Assembly: GCA_016234535.1 (NCBI GenBank)
Contig: JACRBH010000054.1
Location: 1-64,000 of the forward strand
Source: Chloroflexota bacterium
GTDB lineage: Bacteria > Chloroflexota > Anaerolineae > Anaerolineales > Villigracilaceae
Reading direction: 5' to 3'
Length of the DNA: 64,000 nucleotides
Below are positions 33,501 through 42,729 of this stretch, piece by piece. Within the stretch, counting starts at the first letter, position 1. The number at the start of each line of letters is the position of its first letter. A program made the position numbers and the translations under genes. The notes under the pieces were generated by a model that searched no databases, was not told the DNA's origin, and worked only from the letters and a program-made list of their open reading frames with translations.

Positions 33501-36500
33501 ATTGGGGTTTTGGGAGATGGAACTCAGATATGGAAGATCATGCACAATGGTGTGGACACCCACCCGATCCACTGGCACATGTTCAACTTGCAGTTGATCA
33601 ACCGTGTCGGCTGGGATGGCTTGCTCATGCCGCCAGATGCCAATGAATTGGGCTGGAAGGAAACCATCCGCATCAATCCTTTGGAAGACACCATTGTCGC
33701 GATGCGCCCAAAGAAGGCTGCACAGCCATTTGAAGTTCCAAACAGCATCCGCCCGATTGACCCGACCAAGCCCATTGGCGTTGCCCTGGATAGAGGCATG
33801 CAGGGAATCTTAACTCCGGATATGTTCCAAACCAACGCCCTCAACCATATGATCAATTACGGTTGGGAATATGTCTGGCACTGCCACATCTTAAGCCATG
33901 AAGAAATGGATATGATGCATTCGATGGCAGTAGCGGTTACGCCAACGGCTCCATCCAACCTGACGGCTTCTGATGGGCCAACCGGGGTGGACCTGACGTG
34001 GACAGATAACTCCACAAACGAGACTGAGTTCACACTCCAGAGAACTTCTGGTGGCGTTGTAACCAACATCAAGGTGCCGTCCCTCACTGGGCCGCAAACT
34101 GGCGATCTGATCTCATACACTGATACAACCGCCCCTGTAGGCTCAGCCTATTCCTATGTTGTGTTGGCAACGAATGTTGTTGGTGATACATTCATATACA
34201 ACCCTGCCCCTGGTGCGAGAAACTTCCCAACCAAGGTGGTTAGTTCCAATCCGTCGAACATTGCCGCAAACATGGTTTCTGTGGCTTCAATTGTCCGCGC
34301 TTCTGTGGACCCGACCAGTGCAACCACCGTGGATTTCACAGTTACTTTCACTAATGCAGTCATCCTTGACACAGTAGGCTTTACTGACTTTGCCTTGACC
34401 GGCACGGTGACCGCTCCCACCATCACAGCGATAGTTGGTGCCGGAACAACCTACACAGTCACAGCTGATACAGGCACCGGCAACGGCACGCTCCGCCTGG
34501 ATATGACCAATGTTCTTTTGGGCGGACCATTCACCACCGGTGAGTTCTATACAATAGAAAGAACCCCGCCATTGGCTGCTTCGATCTTGCGTGCCTCTGC
34601 TAACCCTGCCAGCACAAATGGCGTGAATTTCACCGTGACCTTCGATAAGGTTGTGACGGGAGTTGATGCGGCTGACTTCCTGCCTGTTACCACCGGCGTA
34701 TTTACAGTCGCCCCCGCGGTCAAATCTGTAACTGGCGCGGGAACGACTTACACAGTCACAGTCGGTGATTACAAGAGCAATAATGGCACACTTGGACTTA
34801 ACCTGGTTGACGATGATAGCATCGTGGACATCGCAGCAATCCCGCTCGGTGGAAGCGGTCCGATCAATGGCGACCTCACGGGCGAAGTTTATTCCATTGA
34901 CAACATGGCGCCGACTGTAGTTTCAAGTGTCCGCGCTTCTGCCAACCCATCCAGCGCGGCCAGCGTCGCTTTCACGGTAACATTCTCTGAACCAGTAACC
35001 GGTGTGGATAAGTTCGACTTTAGTTTGAATCCCACCGTCACCGGCGCCTCGGTCACAAGTGTGGCCGGTGCTGGCACAACACGCACGGTCACTGTGAGCA
35101 CTGGCTCTGCCAGTGGCACGATCCGTTTGAATGTATTGGATAACGATTCAATCGTAGATGGATTATTTACCCCGCTCAACGGATTAAAGACAGGCACCAC
35201 CTTCTCTGCTGGCGAAAGCTATACAGTTGATAAGGTACCTCCGTCAGTGGTTTCCATCGTGCGCGCCTCGGCGAATCCCAGCGGTTCTGCTGCGGTAAGC
35301 TTCACGGTAACATTCTCTGAGGTTGTAACAGGTGTGGATAGGTTTGACTTCAGTGTAGTCAACGCTGGAACGACCGTTACCGGCGCGTCGATCACAACCG
35401 TGGGCGGTACTGGAACAACCCGATTGGTCACTGTTAATACTGGCACGGGTAGCGGGACCCTCCACCTCGACCTGATCGACAACGATACCATCAAAGACGC
35501 TTCACTCCTCCCGTTGGGTGGATCCGGCCTTCTGAATGGTGACTACCTCCTCGGCGAGACCTACTCAATCGACAAGACACCCCCAACAGTTGTATCCATC
35601 GTGCGCGCCTCTGCTAACCCAACCGGTGCGGCGAGCGTGAACTTCACGGTGACATTCTCGAAATCCGTGACAGGTGTTGACGTAACCGACTTCAGCGCAG
35701 CCAATGCCGGAACAACTGTGACCGGTGCCTCAGTCACCAGTGTGACTGGAACCGGCTTGACGCGTACGGTTGCCGTTAATACAGGCACAGGCTCCGGCAC
35801 GCTCCGACTCGACCTGATCGACAATGACAGCATAGTAGATGCTGTAGGAAATCCATTGGGCGATGTCGGCTTGGGGAATGGCGATTACCTCCTCGGTGAG
35901 AGCTATACAGTTGATAAGACACCTCCAACGGTTATATCGATCGTGCGTAGAACTGGGTTCACAGATCCCAATAGGGGAAATTCGGTGGAGTTCACAGTAA
36001 CTTTCTCCGAAACAGTAATAGGTGTGGATCGGTTTGACTTCACCGTAGCCAACGCCGGAACAACAGTTATTGGCGCTGCTGTCACAAGTGTGAATGGCAC
36101 TGGTGCAACACGTACAGTTGTTGTTTCTACTGGCACTGGCGATGGTACGCTGCGTCTTGACCTGATCGACAATGACACCATCCGGGATTCATATACCAAC
36201 CCCTTGGGCGGAGTTGGTCTGGTGAATGGCGACTTCACTGCCGGCCAAAGCTTTACGATTGACAAGACAGTTCCTGCGGTTGTCTCGATCGTACGTGGTT
36301 CAGCAGATCCTACGTCAGCAGCCTCCGTTAACTTCATCGTGACCTTCTCTGAAATCGTGACAGGCGTGAACGGGAGCGACTTCACTGTGCTCAATGCTGG
36401 AACAACCGTCACTGGCGCCTCGGTCACTGTTGTGGGCGGTACTGGTACAACCTACACAGTCACTGTCAATACTGGCACAGGTTCCGGCACGCTGCGCCTG

Positions 36501-37292
36501 GATTTGATCGACAATGACAGCATCAGGGATACAGCGACCAATCGCCTGGGCGGTACTGGCCTGGTCAATGGCGACTTTACTACCGGTCAATTCTATACAA
36601 TTGATCGGACGCCGCCAGCAGTTGTCTCGATTGTGCGAGCTTCTGCGGACCCAACATCTGCCTCTGTGGTGGATTTCACAGTGACATTCTCTGAAGCAGT
36701 AACAGGTGTTAATAGCTCTGACTTTAGCCTGGGTATGACTGGCCTACTCTCTGGGACTTTGATTACAGGTGTGGCTGGTACAGGCACAACCTACACGATC
36801 ACCGTTGATACCGGCACAGGCTCTGGCACGCTTCACCTTGATCTGATCGACAACGATAGCATCGTGGATGCATTATCCAACCCGCTCGGTGGGGCTGGCC
36901 TGGTGAATGGCGACTTTACTACCGGCGAGACCTATACGATTGACAGAACAACGCCTTTGGTGGTCTCGATCGTGCGTGCCTCCGCAGACCCCGCTGCATC
37001 TGCCTCCCTTGTGGATTTTACAGTGACATTCTCTGAAACTGTGACAGGTGTGGATGGTTTGGATTTCAGCCTGATCAATGCTGGAACAACCGTCACTGGC
37101 GCCTCGATCACGAGTGTGGCTGGTACGGGTACAACCTACACGATCACCGTCGACACCGGCGCAGGACCTGGCACGCTTCACCTCGACCTGATAGACGATG
37201 ACAGCATCATGGATGCATTTTCCAACCCGCTTGGTGGAGCAGGTTTGGGAAACGGTGATTTCACAACTGGTGAAACTTATAACGTTCTCTAA
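30549..37292 (+). CDS. Giant secreted multicopper oxidase with nine C-terminal Ig-like repeats
   Basis: 2247 residues with a signal peptide (cleavage near NASAQQ). A Pro/Gln-rich stretch and two G-S-G-Y/S-x-Y-type short repeats (about 125-200) come before the oxidase. All copper ligands are present: H393-L-H395, H456-D-H458, H1005-P-I-H1008-W-H1010, and H1111-C1112-H1113 with H1117 and axial M1122. The stretch between the second and third motifs is about 550 residues, longer than in laccases, suggesting insertions. An Fn3-like domain (about 1137-1215) leads to nine repeats of about 113 residues to the end. No sorting signal or membrane anchor is seen. Multicopper oxidases oxidise phenols or metals (Mn, Fe, Cu) with O2; which one is not readable here. 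Confidence 0.92.
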   Translation: MARTKFLNVVISVMVMVSMMFGGNYTNASAQQRASTPPQGKTKAQKPPLPPTGQPPTPVQRRMTPAERQAAADRAKALGQLPGVAALQLPGSKANKPVSANLPDSSVVPHYFGPYANYANSPMPKGSITSITVDDGGSGYSATPVVYVLDAYGTGMDATATATVVGGVITGITVDTSGSDYTAPIVVIEDATGTGAAATPILGSLTGGIRKFVDALPGLGAGGANLLGNYIPVGVPDVVTYGPDFVAAHPHPDARPSHYYEIALVQYTQQLHSDLPPTTLRGYVQLETAVVTGAHVQLYYPDGSPIYYPGTATPVYAVDQPRYLGPTIVAASDTPVRIKFYNFLPTGEGGDLFIPTDTTVMGAGEGPKDALGADCDPMLAVCEMYTQNRATLHLHGGLVPWISDGTPHQWITPAGEVTQYPKGVSVQNVPDMPDPGDGAQTFYYNNAQGARLMFYHDHAYGITRLNVYAGEAAGYVITDQVEADLIAGTNITGVNPLGLSYLPGVGTPLVLQDKSFVDATTIGAQDPTWKWGTGAPDISGRKEPKTGDLWLPSVYMPIQNPNDLAGGNAFGRWQYGPWFNPPTANIENGPMANPYYDPGCDNATTWCEPQFQPSMPTPSMGMEAYMDTSMVNGAVYPYMEVDPTTVRFRVLNAANDRFYNLQMYVAVDALDQPCDVATNPAPAAEASGVVCTEVKMVPATATAGFPALWPNDGRAGGAPDPALAGPEWIQIGTEGGFLPAPVVIPQQPITWQGNPGFFNVGNVLDHSLLLGNAERADVLVDFSAYAGKTLILYNDAPTAFPALDPRYDYYSGNPSQMDSGGAPTTQRGYGPNTRTVMQIRVKNIAPSAAYDVAALEAVFAKDIASGKAGVFEAAHPGETPIIPQAAYNSAYDATFPSDALSQYVQIGEWEKTFTPIGSTTPVTITFETKAIHDEMGGVYDTVFGRMSGMLGLDIPQPNSLNQNIILSGYASPPVDVLQDTTATQIGVLGDGTQIWKIMHNGVDTHPIHWHMFNLQLINRVGWDGLLMPPDANELGWKETIRINPLEDTIVAMRPKKAAQPFEVPNSIRPIDPTKPIGVALDRGMQGILTPDMFQTNALNHMINYGWEYVWHCHILSHEEMDMMHSMAVAVTPTAPSNLTASDGPTGVDLTWTDNSTNETEFTLQRTSGGVVTNIKVPSLTGPQTGDLISYTDTTAPVGSAYSYVVLATNVVGDTFIYNPAPGARNFPTKVVSSNPSNIAANMVSVASIVRASVDPTSATTVDFTVTFTNAVILDTVGFTDFALTGTVTAPTITAIVGAGTTYTVTADTGTGNGTLRLDMTNVLLGGPFTTGEFYTIERTPPLAASILRASANPASTNGVNFTVTFDKVVTGVDAADFLPVTTGVFTVAPAVKSVTGAGTTYTVTVGDYKSNNGTLGLNLVDDDSIVDIAAIPLGGSGPINGDLTGEVYSIDNMAPTVVSSVRASANPSSAASVAFTVTFSEPVTGVDKFDFSLNPTVTGASVTSVAGAGTTRTVTVSTGSASGTIRLNVLDNDSIVDGLFTPLNGLKTGTTFSAGESYTVDKVPPSVVSIVRASANPSGSAAVSFTVTFSEVVTGVDRFDFSVVNAGTTVTGASITTVGGTGTTRLVTVNTGTGSGTLHLDLIDNDTIKDASLLPLGGSGLLNGDYLLGETYSIDKTPPTVVSIVRASANPTGAASVNFTVTFSKSVTGVDVTDFSAANAGTTVTGASVTSVTGTGLTRTVAVNTGTGSGTLRLDLIDNDSIVDAVGNPLGDVGLGNGDYLLGESYTVDKTPPTVISIVRRTGFTDPNRGNSVEFTVTFSETVIGVDRFDFTVANAGTTVIGAAVTSVNGTGATRTVVVSTGTGDGTLRLDLIDNDTIRDSYTNPLGGVGLVNGDFTAGQSFTIDKTVPAVVSIVRGSADPTSAASVNFIVTFSEIVTGVNGSDFTVLNAGTTVTGASVTVVGGTGTTYTVTVNTGTGSGTLRLDLIDNDSIRDTATNRLGGTGLVNGDFTTGQFYTIDRTPPAVVSIVRASADPTSASVVDFTVTFSEAVTGVNSSDFSLGMTGLLSGTLITGVAGTGTTYTITVDTGTGSGTLHLDLIDNDSIVDALSNPLGGAGLVNGDFTTGETYTIDRTTPLVVSIVRASADPAASASLVDFTVTFSETVTGVDGLDFSLINAGTTVTGASITSVAGTGTTYTITVDTGAGPGTLHLDLIDDDSIMDAFSNPLGGAGLGNGDFTTGETYNVL
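34281..37290 (+). repeat. Nine tandem repeats of about 340 bp in the oxidase gene
   Basis: Units start near 34281, 34579, 34919, 35250, 35591, 35934, 36282, 36624 and 36963, each opening with codons for S-I-V-R-A-S and including FTVTFSE-x-VTGVD, NAGTTVTGAS and GTLRLDLIDNDS. They resemble Big-type bacterial Ig-like domains. The first two units and the sixth are the most diverged; neighbouring central units are very alike at the DNA level, which suggests recent duplication or recombination. Confidence 0.9.
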
Positions 37293-37339
37293 GTTGTAGG
37301 TGAACCTTAACACTATGCCGCACGCTTGGGCATAACTCA

Positions 37340-37388
37340 AATCATTATCCGGGTTCTCAACAAGGGACTCGGATAATGATTTCTATTT
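37340..37388 (+). terminator. Terminator-like hairpin after the oxidase gene
   Basis: AATCATTATCCG (37340-37351) and CGGATAATGATT (37370-37381) form a perfect 12-bp stem with an 18-nt loop, followed by TCTATTTTG. It lies between the oxidase and the polysaccharide cluster. Confidence 0.7.
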
Positions 37389-37461
37389 TGCTCATTCAAG
37401 ATGGCTGAGATCAACTAGTTTTGTTGAAGCGCAAAGAAAATAAAGAGTAGAATAAAAAGAA

Positions 37462-38883
37462 ATGAGAACAAAACCAAACATTAATCATCGCGGCCACATG
37501 TTTGTGATCACCTTGTTTAGCGACTTGAGCGCCCTCGCTCTGGCTATATTTATTGTTCATTGGGTCTCCTATCGTGCCCTTTGGTTTGACGGTAGCGCAA
37601 TAAGCGAAGTCGATCATGTATTGTATGTGTTGATATGTTTGGTTTTATTCATGGCCGCCAGCCTCTATCCGGGCATTGGCCTTAACCCTGCCATGGAGAT
37701 GAAGGCTGTTACCCAGCTAGCCACCATCAGTTTGCTGATTGTGATCATTTTTTTAACGATCACGGCGCCGTTCTGGAGACAGGCGAAGATAGATATTATC
37801 CTGATCTACCTGTTTTCAATTTTCATGGTGCTTGGGATACGGTGGGCGGGACGCATCCTTGCGGCACATTTTGGGCTGTGGGGCGAACCAGTGGTTGTGG
37901 TTGCGCGTGATGAAAAAATGGAAACCATGATGCGTTACTTTCTTCAACGCCGCAGGCTCGGCTTTGTCCCTGTCCTCGGCGTGACATTCGAGAGTAATGC
38001 TCCATCCACATTCCCAATCAATACGATGGGAGCGGATGAATTTTCGCGGCTGCCGGATCATTATTTTGGTCAGGCAGGCATTAATACTGTGTTGATAGAT
38101 TCTTTGGCTGTTGGGGAAACGGTAAATATAAATCTTAACCGGAAATTTTTAAAAAAATTTAAACATGTGATCTTCGTGTCAGACATGGACTGGCTGGAAG
38201 GAGTTTCGATCTCCTACCATGATTTTGAAGGAATGATTGGCATTGAAGCGCGGCAGAATTTTCTATCTCCACTGGATATATTTCTTAAAAGAGTTATGGA
38301 CATATTGCTTTCCAGCGTGATTCTGATCTTATCTCTGCCTATTTTGCTGCTGACCGCTGTATTGATTCGCCTTGAGTCCCCCGGCCCCATATTTTACCGG
38401 CAGGAGCGCATCGGCAGAAATGGGCGAAGGATCCTGGTCCAAAAATTCCGCAGTATGCAGGTCGGAGCTGACCAAATATTAATTGAGTACCTTGCCAATA
38501 ATCCACAAGCCCGGGTCGAATGGGAGGAAAACCAGAAATTACGCAATGATCCGCGGATTACCCGTGTGGGGAAGTGGATACGCAAATTCAGTGTGGATGA
38601 AATGCCGCAGCTGTTCAACATCCTAAAAGGCGAAATGAGTCTGGTCGGTCCGCGCCCGATCGTGGAAGGTGAGGTGTCGCGATATAAGGATAATTTTGAT
38701 GTTTACAGCACCGTTCGCCCGGGTGTGACCGGAATGTGGCAGGTCTCTGGCCGCAACCATACATCGTACGAGGAGCGTGTTTTGTATGATGTTTACTATG
38801 TACGCAACTGGTCTGTCTGGCTGGATATCTATATTTTATTGCGTACTGTGTGGGTTGTATTGAGCCGGGATGGGGCGTATTAA
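37462..38883 (+). CDS. Polyprenyl glycosylphosphotransferase (WbaP-like), initiates glycan assembly
   Basis: 473 residues. Four N-terminal membrane helices, a NAD-binding-like soluble domain (about 130-265), then the membrane-reentrant catalytic domain: LDIFLKRVMDILLSS, GPIFYRQERIG, VQKFRSM, FSVDEMPQLFNILKGEMSLVGPRPI and VRPGVTGMWQVSGRN. This is the PF02397 family; the full-length layout matches WbaP-type enzymes that transfer a hexose-1-phosphate (galactose or glucose) to undecaprenyl phosphate. First gene of the cluster and probably the committing step for the surface glycan. All motifs intact. Confidence 0.92.
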   Translation: MRTKPNINHRGHMFVITLFSDLSALALAIFIVHWVSYRALWFDGSAISEVDHVLYVLICLVLFMAASLYPGIGLNPAMEMKAVTQLATISLLIVIIFLTITAPFWRQAKIDIILIYLFSIFMVLGIRWAGRILAAHFGLWGEPVVVVARDEKMETMMRYFLQRRRLGFVPVLGVTFESNAPSTFPINTMGADEFSRLPDHYFGQAGINTVLIDSLAVGETVNINLNRKFLKKFKHVIFVSDMDWLEGVSISYHDFEGMIGIEARQNFLSPLDIFLKRVMDILLSSVILILSLPILLLTAVLIRLESPGPIFYRQERIGRNGRRILVQKFRSMQVGADQILIEYLANNPQARVEWEENQKLRNDPRITRVGKWIRKFSVDEMPQLFNILKGEMSLVGPRPIVEGEVSRYKDNFDVYSTVRPGVTGMWQVSGRNHTSYEERVLYDVYYVRNWSVWLDIYILLRTVWVVLSRDGAY

Positions 38884-38923
38884 TGTTTGTTTTTCAGATT
38901 AGGGATTCTTTATCAATACTATC

Positions 38924-40252
38924 ATGTTAAAAACGAATGACGTCATGAAAATTCTTTCAGTGAAGAAACTGCATCAAAAGCCGGTCGTACGCAACGGGGC
39001 ATTTGGCCTCCTGGATTTTTTTGCATCTTCCTTTTTGACACTTGTCGTCACTCCCATACTAATCTACAAATTAGGGGTTGAGCAATTTGGATTGTGGAGT
39101 ATCTGTAATGCCCTCCTGGGAATGTTGGGAATATTTAATTTTGGATTAAGTGAAACAATCGTCAAATATGTGGCGGAATATTGGTCAAAAAGAGATGTTG
39201 AAGGAACCGGGGGAGTTATCTCTGCCGCATTGGCTATGAATTTGGGCCTGGCCATATTAGTCAGCCTGTTATTATTTATCTTTTCTCCCTTAATGGCCAG
39301 ATTATTTTTAAAGGAGGCCGTAACAAATACCCAGATGGAACAGATTATTCGTATCGCAATTTGGGGCTTTGCTCCTATGACGGTACGAAATGCCATGCTG
39401 GCTGTTTCAAAAGGATTTCAGGACTATAAAATTGTAACTCTCTTTGGAGTTTTCACGAATTTATGCTTGAATGGCCTGGCCATATTAATAGCTGTGATTG
39501 ACGGAAGTGTGTATAAGATGATTACCTCAACGGTAATTATGTTATGGATCTCCTGTTTTTTTGGAATACTTTTGGCTAATAATAAGATCCGTGTAATGCA
39601 GATTCCTGTGCGTTATTTGAAGGTTAAGTTTCAATACATAAATGAAATATTTAAATTCTCTATCTTCGTCGGGCTGACAAGCGTTGGAAGCGTGGTATAT
39701 AGTTTTGCCGACCGCCTGGTTGTGGGGGCTGTTCTTGGTTTAACGGCGGTCAGTTATTACACCATTGCCATTGGAGTCGCAAATAAGTTTCTTGCAATCT
39801 CAACCGCAGTGACACAGGCGTTGACGCCGGCATTCAGCGCCTGGAAGCAGGAGTTGACATTGTCCGGGATTTCGAGAAAATTAACAATAGCGATTGTGGT
39901 CGTCTCGGTTCCCATTTTGGCGTTGGCTGGTTTATTATTGATTTTTTCACGCCCTTTGATGGTTTTATGGCTGGGCGAATCCGTTGGCCTTGCTGTTTTG
40001 CCAATCTTGCGCATCATGGTTGTAATATACGCTATCGCATCATGTATTGTTCCTTCATATCAGGTCGCTAATGGACTTGGATATCCCTGGATTAATACAA
40101 TAGGTTCTTTATTGATGGGCTTTTTTACAGTAACTTTGATTGTTATTCTGGGCGGGAAATATGGTCTGCCTGGAGCTGCAATGGCGAATGCGGCAATCGG
40201 TATTTTGTTTATTACGCCTGTGTTTATTTATTATAAACTTCGATCTGAATAA
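38924..40252 (+). CDS. Polysaccharide flippase (Wzx / MATE-like)
   Basis: 442 residues and about 12-14 membrane helices. RNGAFGLLDFFASSFLTLVVTP opens the fold, with the typical YKLGVEQFGLWSICNALLG and FNFGLSETIVKYVAEYW following; SFADRLVVGAVLGLTAVSYYTIA lies in the second half. It should flip the lipid-linked repeat unit made by the neighbouring transferases across the membrane. Starts at 38924 or at the in-frame ATG seven codons later. Confidence 0.88.
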   Translation: MLKTNDVMKILSVKKLHQKPVVRNGAFGLLDFFASSFLTLVVTPILIYKLGVEQFGLWSICNALLGMLGIFNFGLSETIVKYVAEYWSKRDVEGTGGVISAALAMNLGLAILVSLLLFIFSPLMARLFLKEAVTNTQMEQIIRIAIWGFAPMTVRNAMLAVSKGFQDYKIVTLFGVFTNLCLNGLAILIAVIDGSVYKMITSTVIMLWISCFFGILLANNKIRVMQIPVRYLKVKFQYINEIFKFSIFVGLTSVGSVVYSFADRLVVGAVLGLTAVSYYTIAIGVANKFLAISTAVTQALTPAFSAWKQELTLSGISRKLTIAIVVVSVPILALAGLLLIFSRPLMVLWLGESVGLAVLPILRIMVVIYAIASCIVPSYQVANGLGYPWINTIGSLLMGFFTVTLIVILGGKYGLPGAAMANAAIGILFITPVFIYYKLRSE

Positions 40253-40340
40253 GAGCTGGCGAAGACTTGTTTGATGTATGTTTTTTGTGAGGGTTTAGTC
40301 ACCATACGCGGAAAGTTTCGTTTGAAAAAGAGAGGCAATT

Positions 40341-41027
40341 ATGATGAAGATGTCTGCAATTGGCTGGAAGATCATGAATCGAGTCATATCTAAATTAAAT
40401 ATAGAACATGATGGATTTCTTCAGGGCTTGTCAGGCGTAGTTCATGTTGGGGCAAACTCCGGTCAGGAACGGATGCGTTATGACAAATATGGCTTGAATG
40501 TAATCTGGGTTGAGCCAATCCCCGAGGTTTTTGAAAAGCTAAAATCCAACTTAAGCAGTTTTCCAAACCAGCATGCATTTCAATGGCTTGTTACTGATCG
40601 AGACGATGAGGTGTACCAATTTCATGTGGCAAGTAATAACGGGGCATCTTCATCAATACTGGAAATGAAACATCACAGGGATGTTTGGCCGGAAATAGAT
40701 TATACAGACACAATCATGTTGAGAAGCATAACGCTGGCGTCGTTGTTCGAAAGAGAACAAATCGAACCTGCTAAATATCAGGCTTTGATTATGGATACAC
40801 AGGGAAGCGAACTTCTTATCCTAAAAGGGGGCGGCTCCTTGTTGAACAATTTTCAATACATCAAGGCCGAGGTCCCTGATTTTGAATCTTATGTGGGCTG
40901 TTGCCAGCTTGCTGACATCAATGCGTTCATGAAACAGCAAGGGTATGCGGAATTCTCGCGGCACAAATTTGCCAGCGGGCCAGGTGGCGGAAGTTACTTT
41001 GATATTGTTTACAGGAAAAAGCTCTGA
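40341..41027 (+). CDS. FkbM family methyltransferase
   Basis: 228 residues. The SAM-binding motif region is VVHVGANSGQERMRYDKYG, with VIWVEPIPEVFEKLKSNL and the family phrase ALIMDTQGSELLILKGG. FkbM enzymes methylate hydroxyls on small molecules and sugars; within this cluster a role in modifying the glycan is likely. GAGAGG precedes the ATG. Confidence 0.85.
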   Translation: MMKMSAIGWKIMNRVISKLNIEHDGFLQGLSGVVHVGANSGQERMRYDKYGLNVIWVEPIPEVFEKLKSNLSSFPNQHAFQWLVTDRDDEVYQFHVASNNGASSSILEMKHHRDVWPEIDYTDTIMLRSITLASLFEREQIEPAKYQALIMDTQGSELLILKGGGSLLNNFQYIKAEVPDFESYVGCCQLADINAFMKQQGYAEFSRHKFASGPGGGSYFDIVYRKKL

Positions 41028-41111
41028 TATGAACTTGCAATTGATAGCCGCCTATATTTCCTTGTCCGATCTTTTTTATTTGTTTCCACTTGTAAAGAGT
41101 GACTCTTGGCC

Positions 41112-42038
41112 ATGAAAAAAAATGTTAATTGCCCGTCTTGCGGCAGTCTAAAGATTCAAGAAGTTGGCCCCGTACCCGCAACAAATATTTTTGCCGGACA
41201 AGTATTGCCTGACCTTTTGCCGGGTGGGACTTTGTTTTACTGTGAAAATTGTGGACTAAGATTTAAATCCCCGTATGTTCGACCGAACGAACAGGGAATA
41301 TTGTATTCTCAGGCAAGCCTTGATCATTGGGGATCTTCGCCCGCTGCAAGGGCGGATTGGAGCCTTGCAAAGGAGTGGATACAAGCGGAATTTTCTCAGG
41401 CAGCAATACTGGATATCGGCTGTTTTGATGGCAGTTTTTTTTCAATATTATCGCATCCTTATACTTTCTTTGGCATCGAAATTAACCCCCAGGCAGCGAA
41501 GAGAGCGGCGCAAACTGGCATTAAAATTTTAGGTTCTGATTTTAGCGTGCTTGCAGAATGCGATTCTGACAGTTTTGATGCGGTCACTGCGTTTGATGTT
41601 ATAGAGCATGTAGCCGACCCTGCTTGGTTACTAAGGCAAGTCGCACGGGTGGTTCGCCCTCGCGGGTTGATCATAATTTCAACCGGGAACGCGCTTTCCG
41701 AAGCCTCACGCCTTATGGGAAGTCGTTATTATTACGTTTCGAACGCAGAGCATGTCTCGTTTATCAGTCCTCAATGGTGTGAGATGCGATCCCGCGAATT
41801 GGAAATTAGCCTGGAGGAGGAACGGAGATTTTCCCATGCAATTTTAAATACACTTCATATTAAGGTAAATCAAATAATTTTGAATCTGGTATACCGTTTT
41901 TTTCCTGCGTTTTTTGCCTGGCTACGGAGATGCGGTTTTAGCGATAAGAATGTTAATTTGCATCCTGAGTTGGCTTCCTGCCCGCCGAATTGGATGACTG
42001 CAAAAGACCACTTCATAGTAAAATTTCGAAAGCAGTGA
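41112..42038 (+). CDS. Class I SAM methyltransferase with N-terminal zinc ribbon
   Basis: 308 residues from ATG 41112 (a TTG two codons earlier at 41106 is an alternative). CPSCGSLKI and FYCENCGLRF supply four Cys of a zinc ribbon; the SAM motif is ILDIGCFDGSFFSIL, with AVTAFDVIEHVADPAWLL and IISTGNA after it. The same ribbon-plus-methyltransferase layout occurs in sugar C- and O-methyltransferases of nucleotide-sugar pathways. Sugar target unknown. Confidence 0.85.
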   Translation: MKKNVNCPSCGSLKIQEVGPVPATNIFAGQVLPDLLPGGTLFYCENCGLRFKSPYVRPNEQGILYSQASLDHWGSSPAARADWSLAKEWIQAEFSQAAILDIGCFDGSFFSILSHPYTFFGIEINPQAAKRAAQTGIKILGSDFSVLAECDSDSFDAVTAFDVIEHVADPAWLLRQVARVVRPRGLIIISTGNALSEASRLMGSRYYYVSNAEHVSFISPQWCEMRSRELEISLEEERRFSHAILNTLHIKVNQIILNLVYRFFPAFFAWLRRCGFSDKNVNLHPELASCPPNWMTAKDHFIVKFRKQ

Positions 42039-42042
42039 TGGA

Positions 42043-42597
42043 GTGAATTTGAAATTGTTTTTAATAAATAAGGTTTATGCTTTTGTTGATAAGATTTTAT
42101 CTCCGACTATAAAATGGATACTGGAGGGAAAAATATATTCTGTTTTACAAATGCTGCAGAGCGGTTGGAGATATTCCCTTTGGAAAGCTCGTTTAGGTGA
42201 CCTTGGCAGGTTTTCCGTGATACATCCGCAAGTTGTTATTCGCGCTCCTGAACATGTGCATATTGGCCGCAATGTGGCTATTGCTGAATTTGTACATATG
42301 AGAGGGTACGGCGGAATTTATATCGGCGATTATTCCATAATAGCGGCTCACGCGTCAATTACGAGCGTGACTCATAGCGCCAGTATAGCGGGTGCTAATT
42401 TTAGAGATACAAATGTGGTAAAGCCGGTAATAATCGAGAAAAATGTCTGGATTGGATTAAATGCAATTATTCTCCCGGGTGTTACTATTGGGGAAGGTAG
42501 CATTGTTGGCGCGGGTAGCGTTGTTACTCACGACGTCCCCCCTGGTGTAATTGTAATTGGTGCGCCTGCTCGTATACTTAGACACCTCGGTGAGTAA
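42043..42597 (+). CDS. Hexapeptide-repeat acyltransferase (LbH fold)
   Basis: 184 residues from GTG 42043, 4 bp after the preceding stop. Left-handed beta-helix hexapeptides run from about residue 60 to 175: VIRAPEHVHIGRNVAIAEFVH, GGIYIGDYSIIAAHASI, KNVWIGLNAIILPGVTIGEGSIVGAGSVV and the closing IGAPARIL. The mid-domain HS/TH region (ITSVTHSAS) holds the usual catalytic His. Probably O-acetylates a sugar of the repeat unit. Only a weak ribosome site is seen. Confidence 0.85.
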   Translation: MNLKLFLINKVYAFVDKILSPTIKWILEGKIYSVLQMLQSGWRYSLWKARLGDLGRFSVIHPQVVIRAPEHVHIGRNVAIAEFVHMRGYGGIYIGDYSIIAAHASITSVTHSASIAGANFRDTNVVKPVIIEKNVWIGLNAIILPGVTIGEGSIVGAGSVVTHDVPPGVIVIGAPARILRHLGE

Positions 42598-42685
42598 TTT
42601 GCGGTTTTGCCAGCGATTATGGAATTGTGATTTTATAATACTTGGGAAGTTTATGTTCTTCCTCCTGGACCAGATGTAAACCACT

Positions 42686-42715
42686 CGTGAGCCTAACGCT
42701 CACGTTATTAATTAT
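42686..42715 (+). terminator. Short hairpin inside the cluster
   Basis: CGTGAGC-CTAAC-GCTCACG with a 7-bp stem and A/T-rich tail lies in the 132-bp gap before the polymerase gene. It could be a weak terminator or attenuator. Confidence 0.4.
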
Positions 42716-42729
42716 TTTGGAGTTTCTCA

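Noticed and set aside
34154-36787. Minus-strand ORFs of about 90 codons recurring in the oxidase repeats
   Set aside because: They recur because the repeats recur; they are the complement of the coding strand with no start signals.
34281-37290. CRISPR-like or satellite array
   Set aside because: The period is about 340 bp, in frame, and encodes Ig-like domains; there are no short identical repeats with unique spacers.
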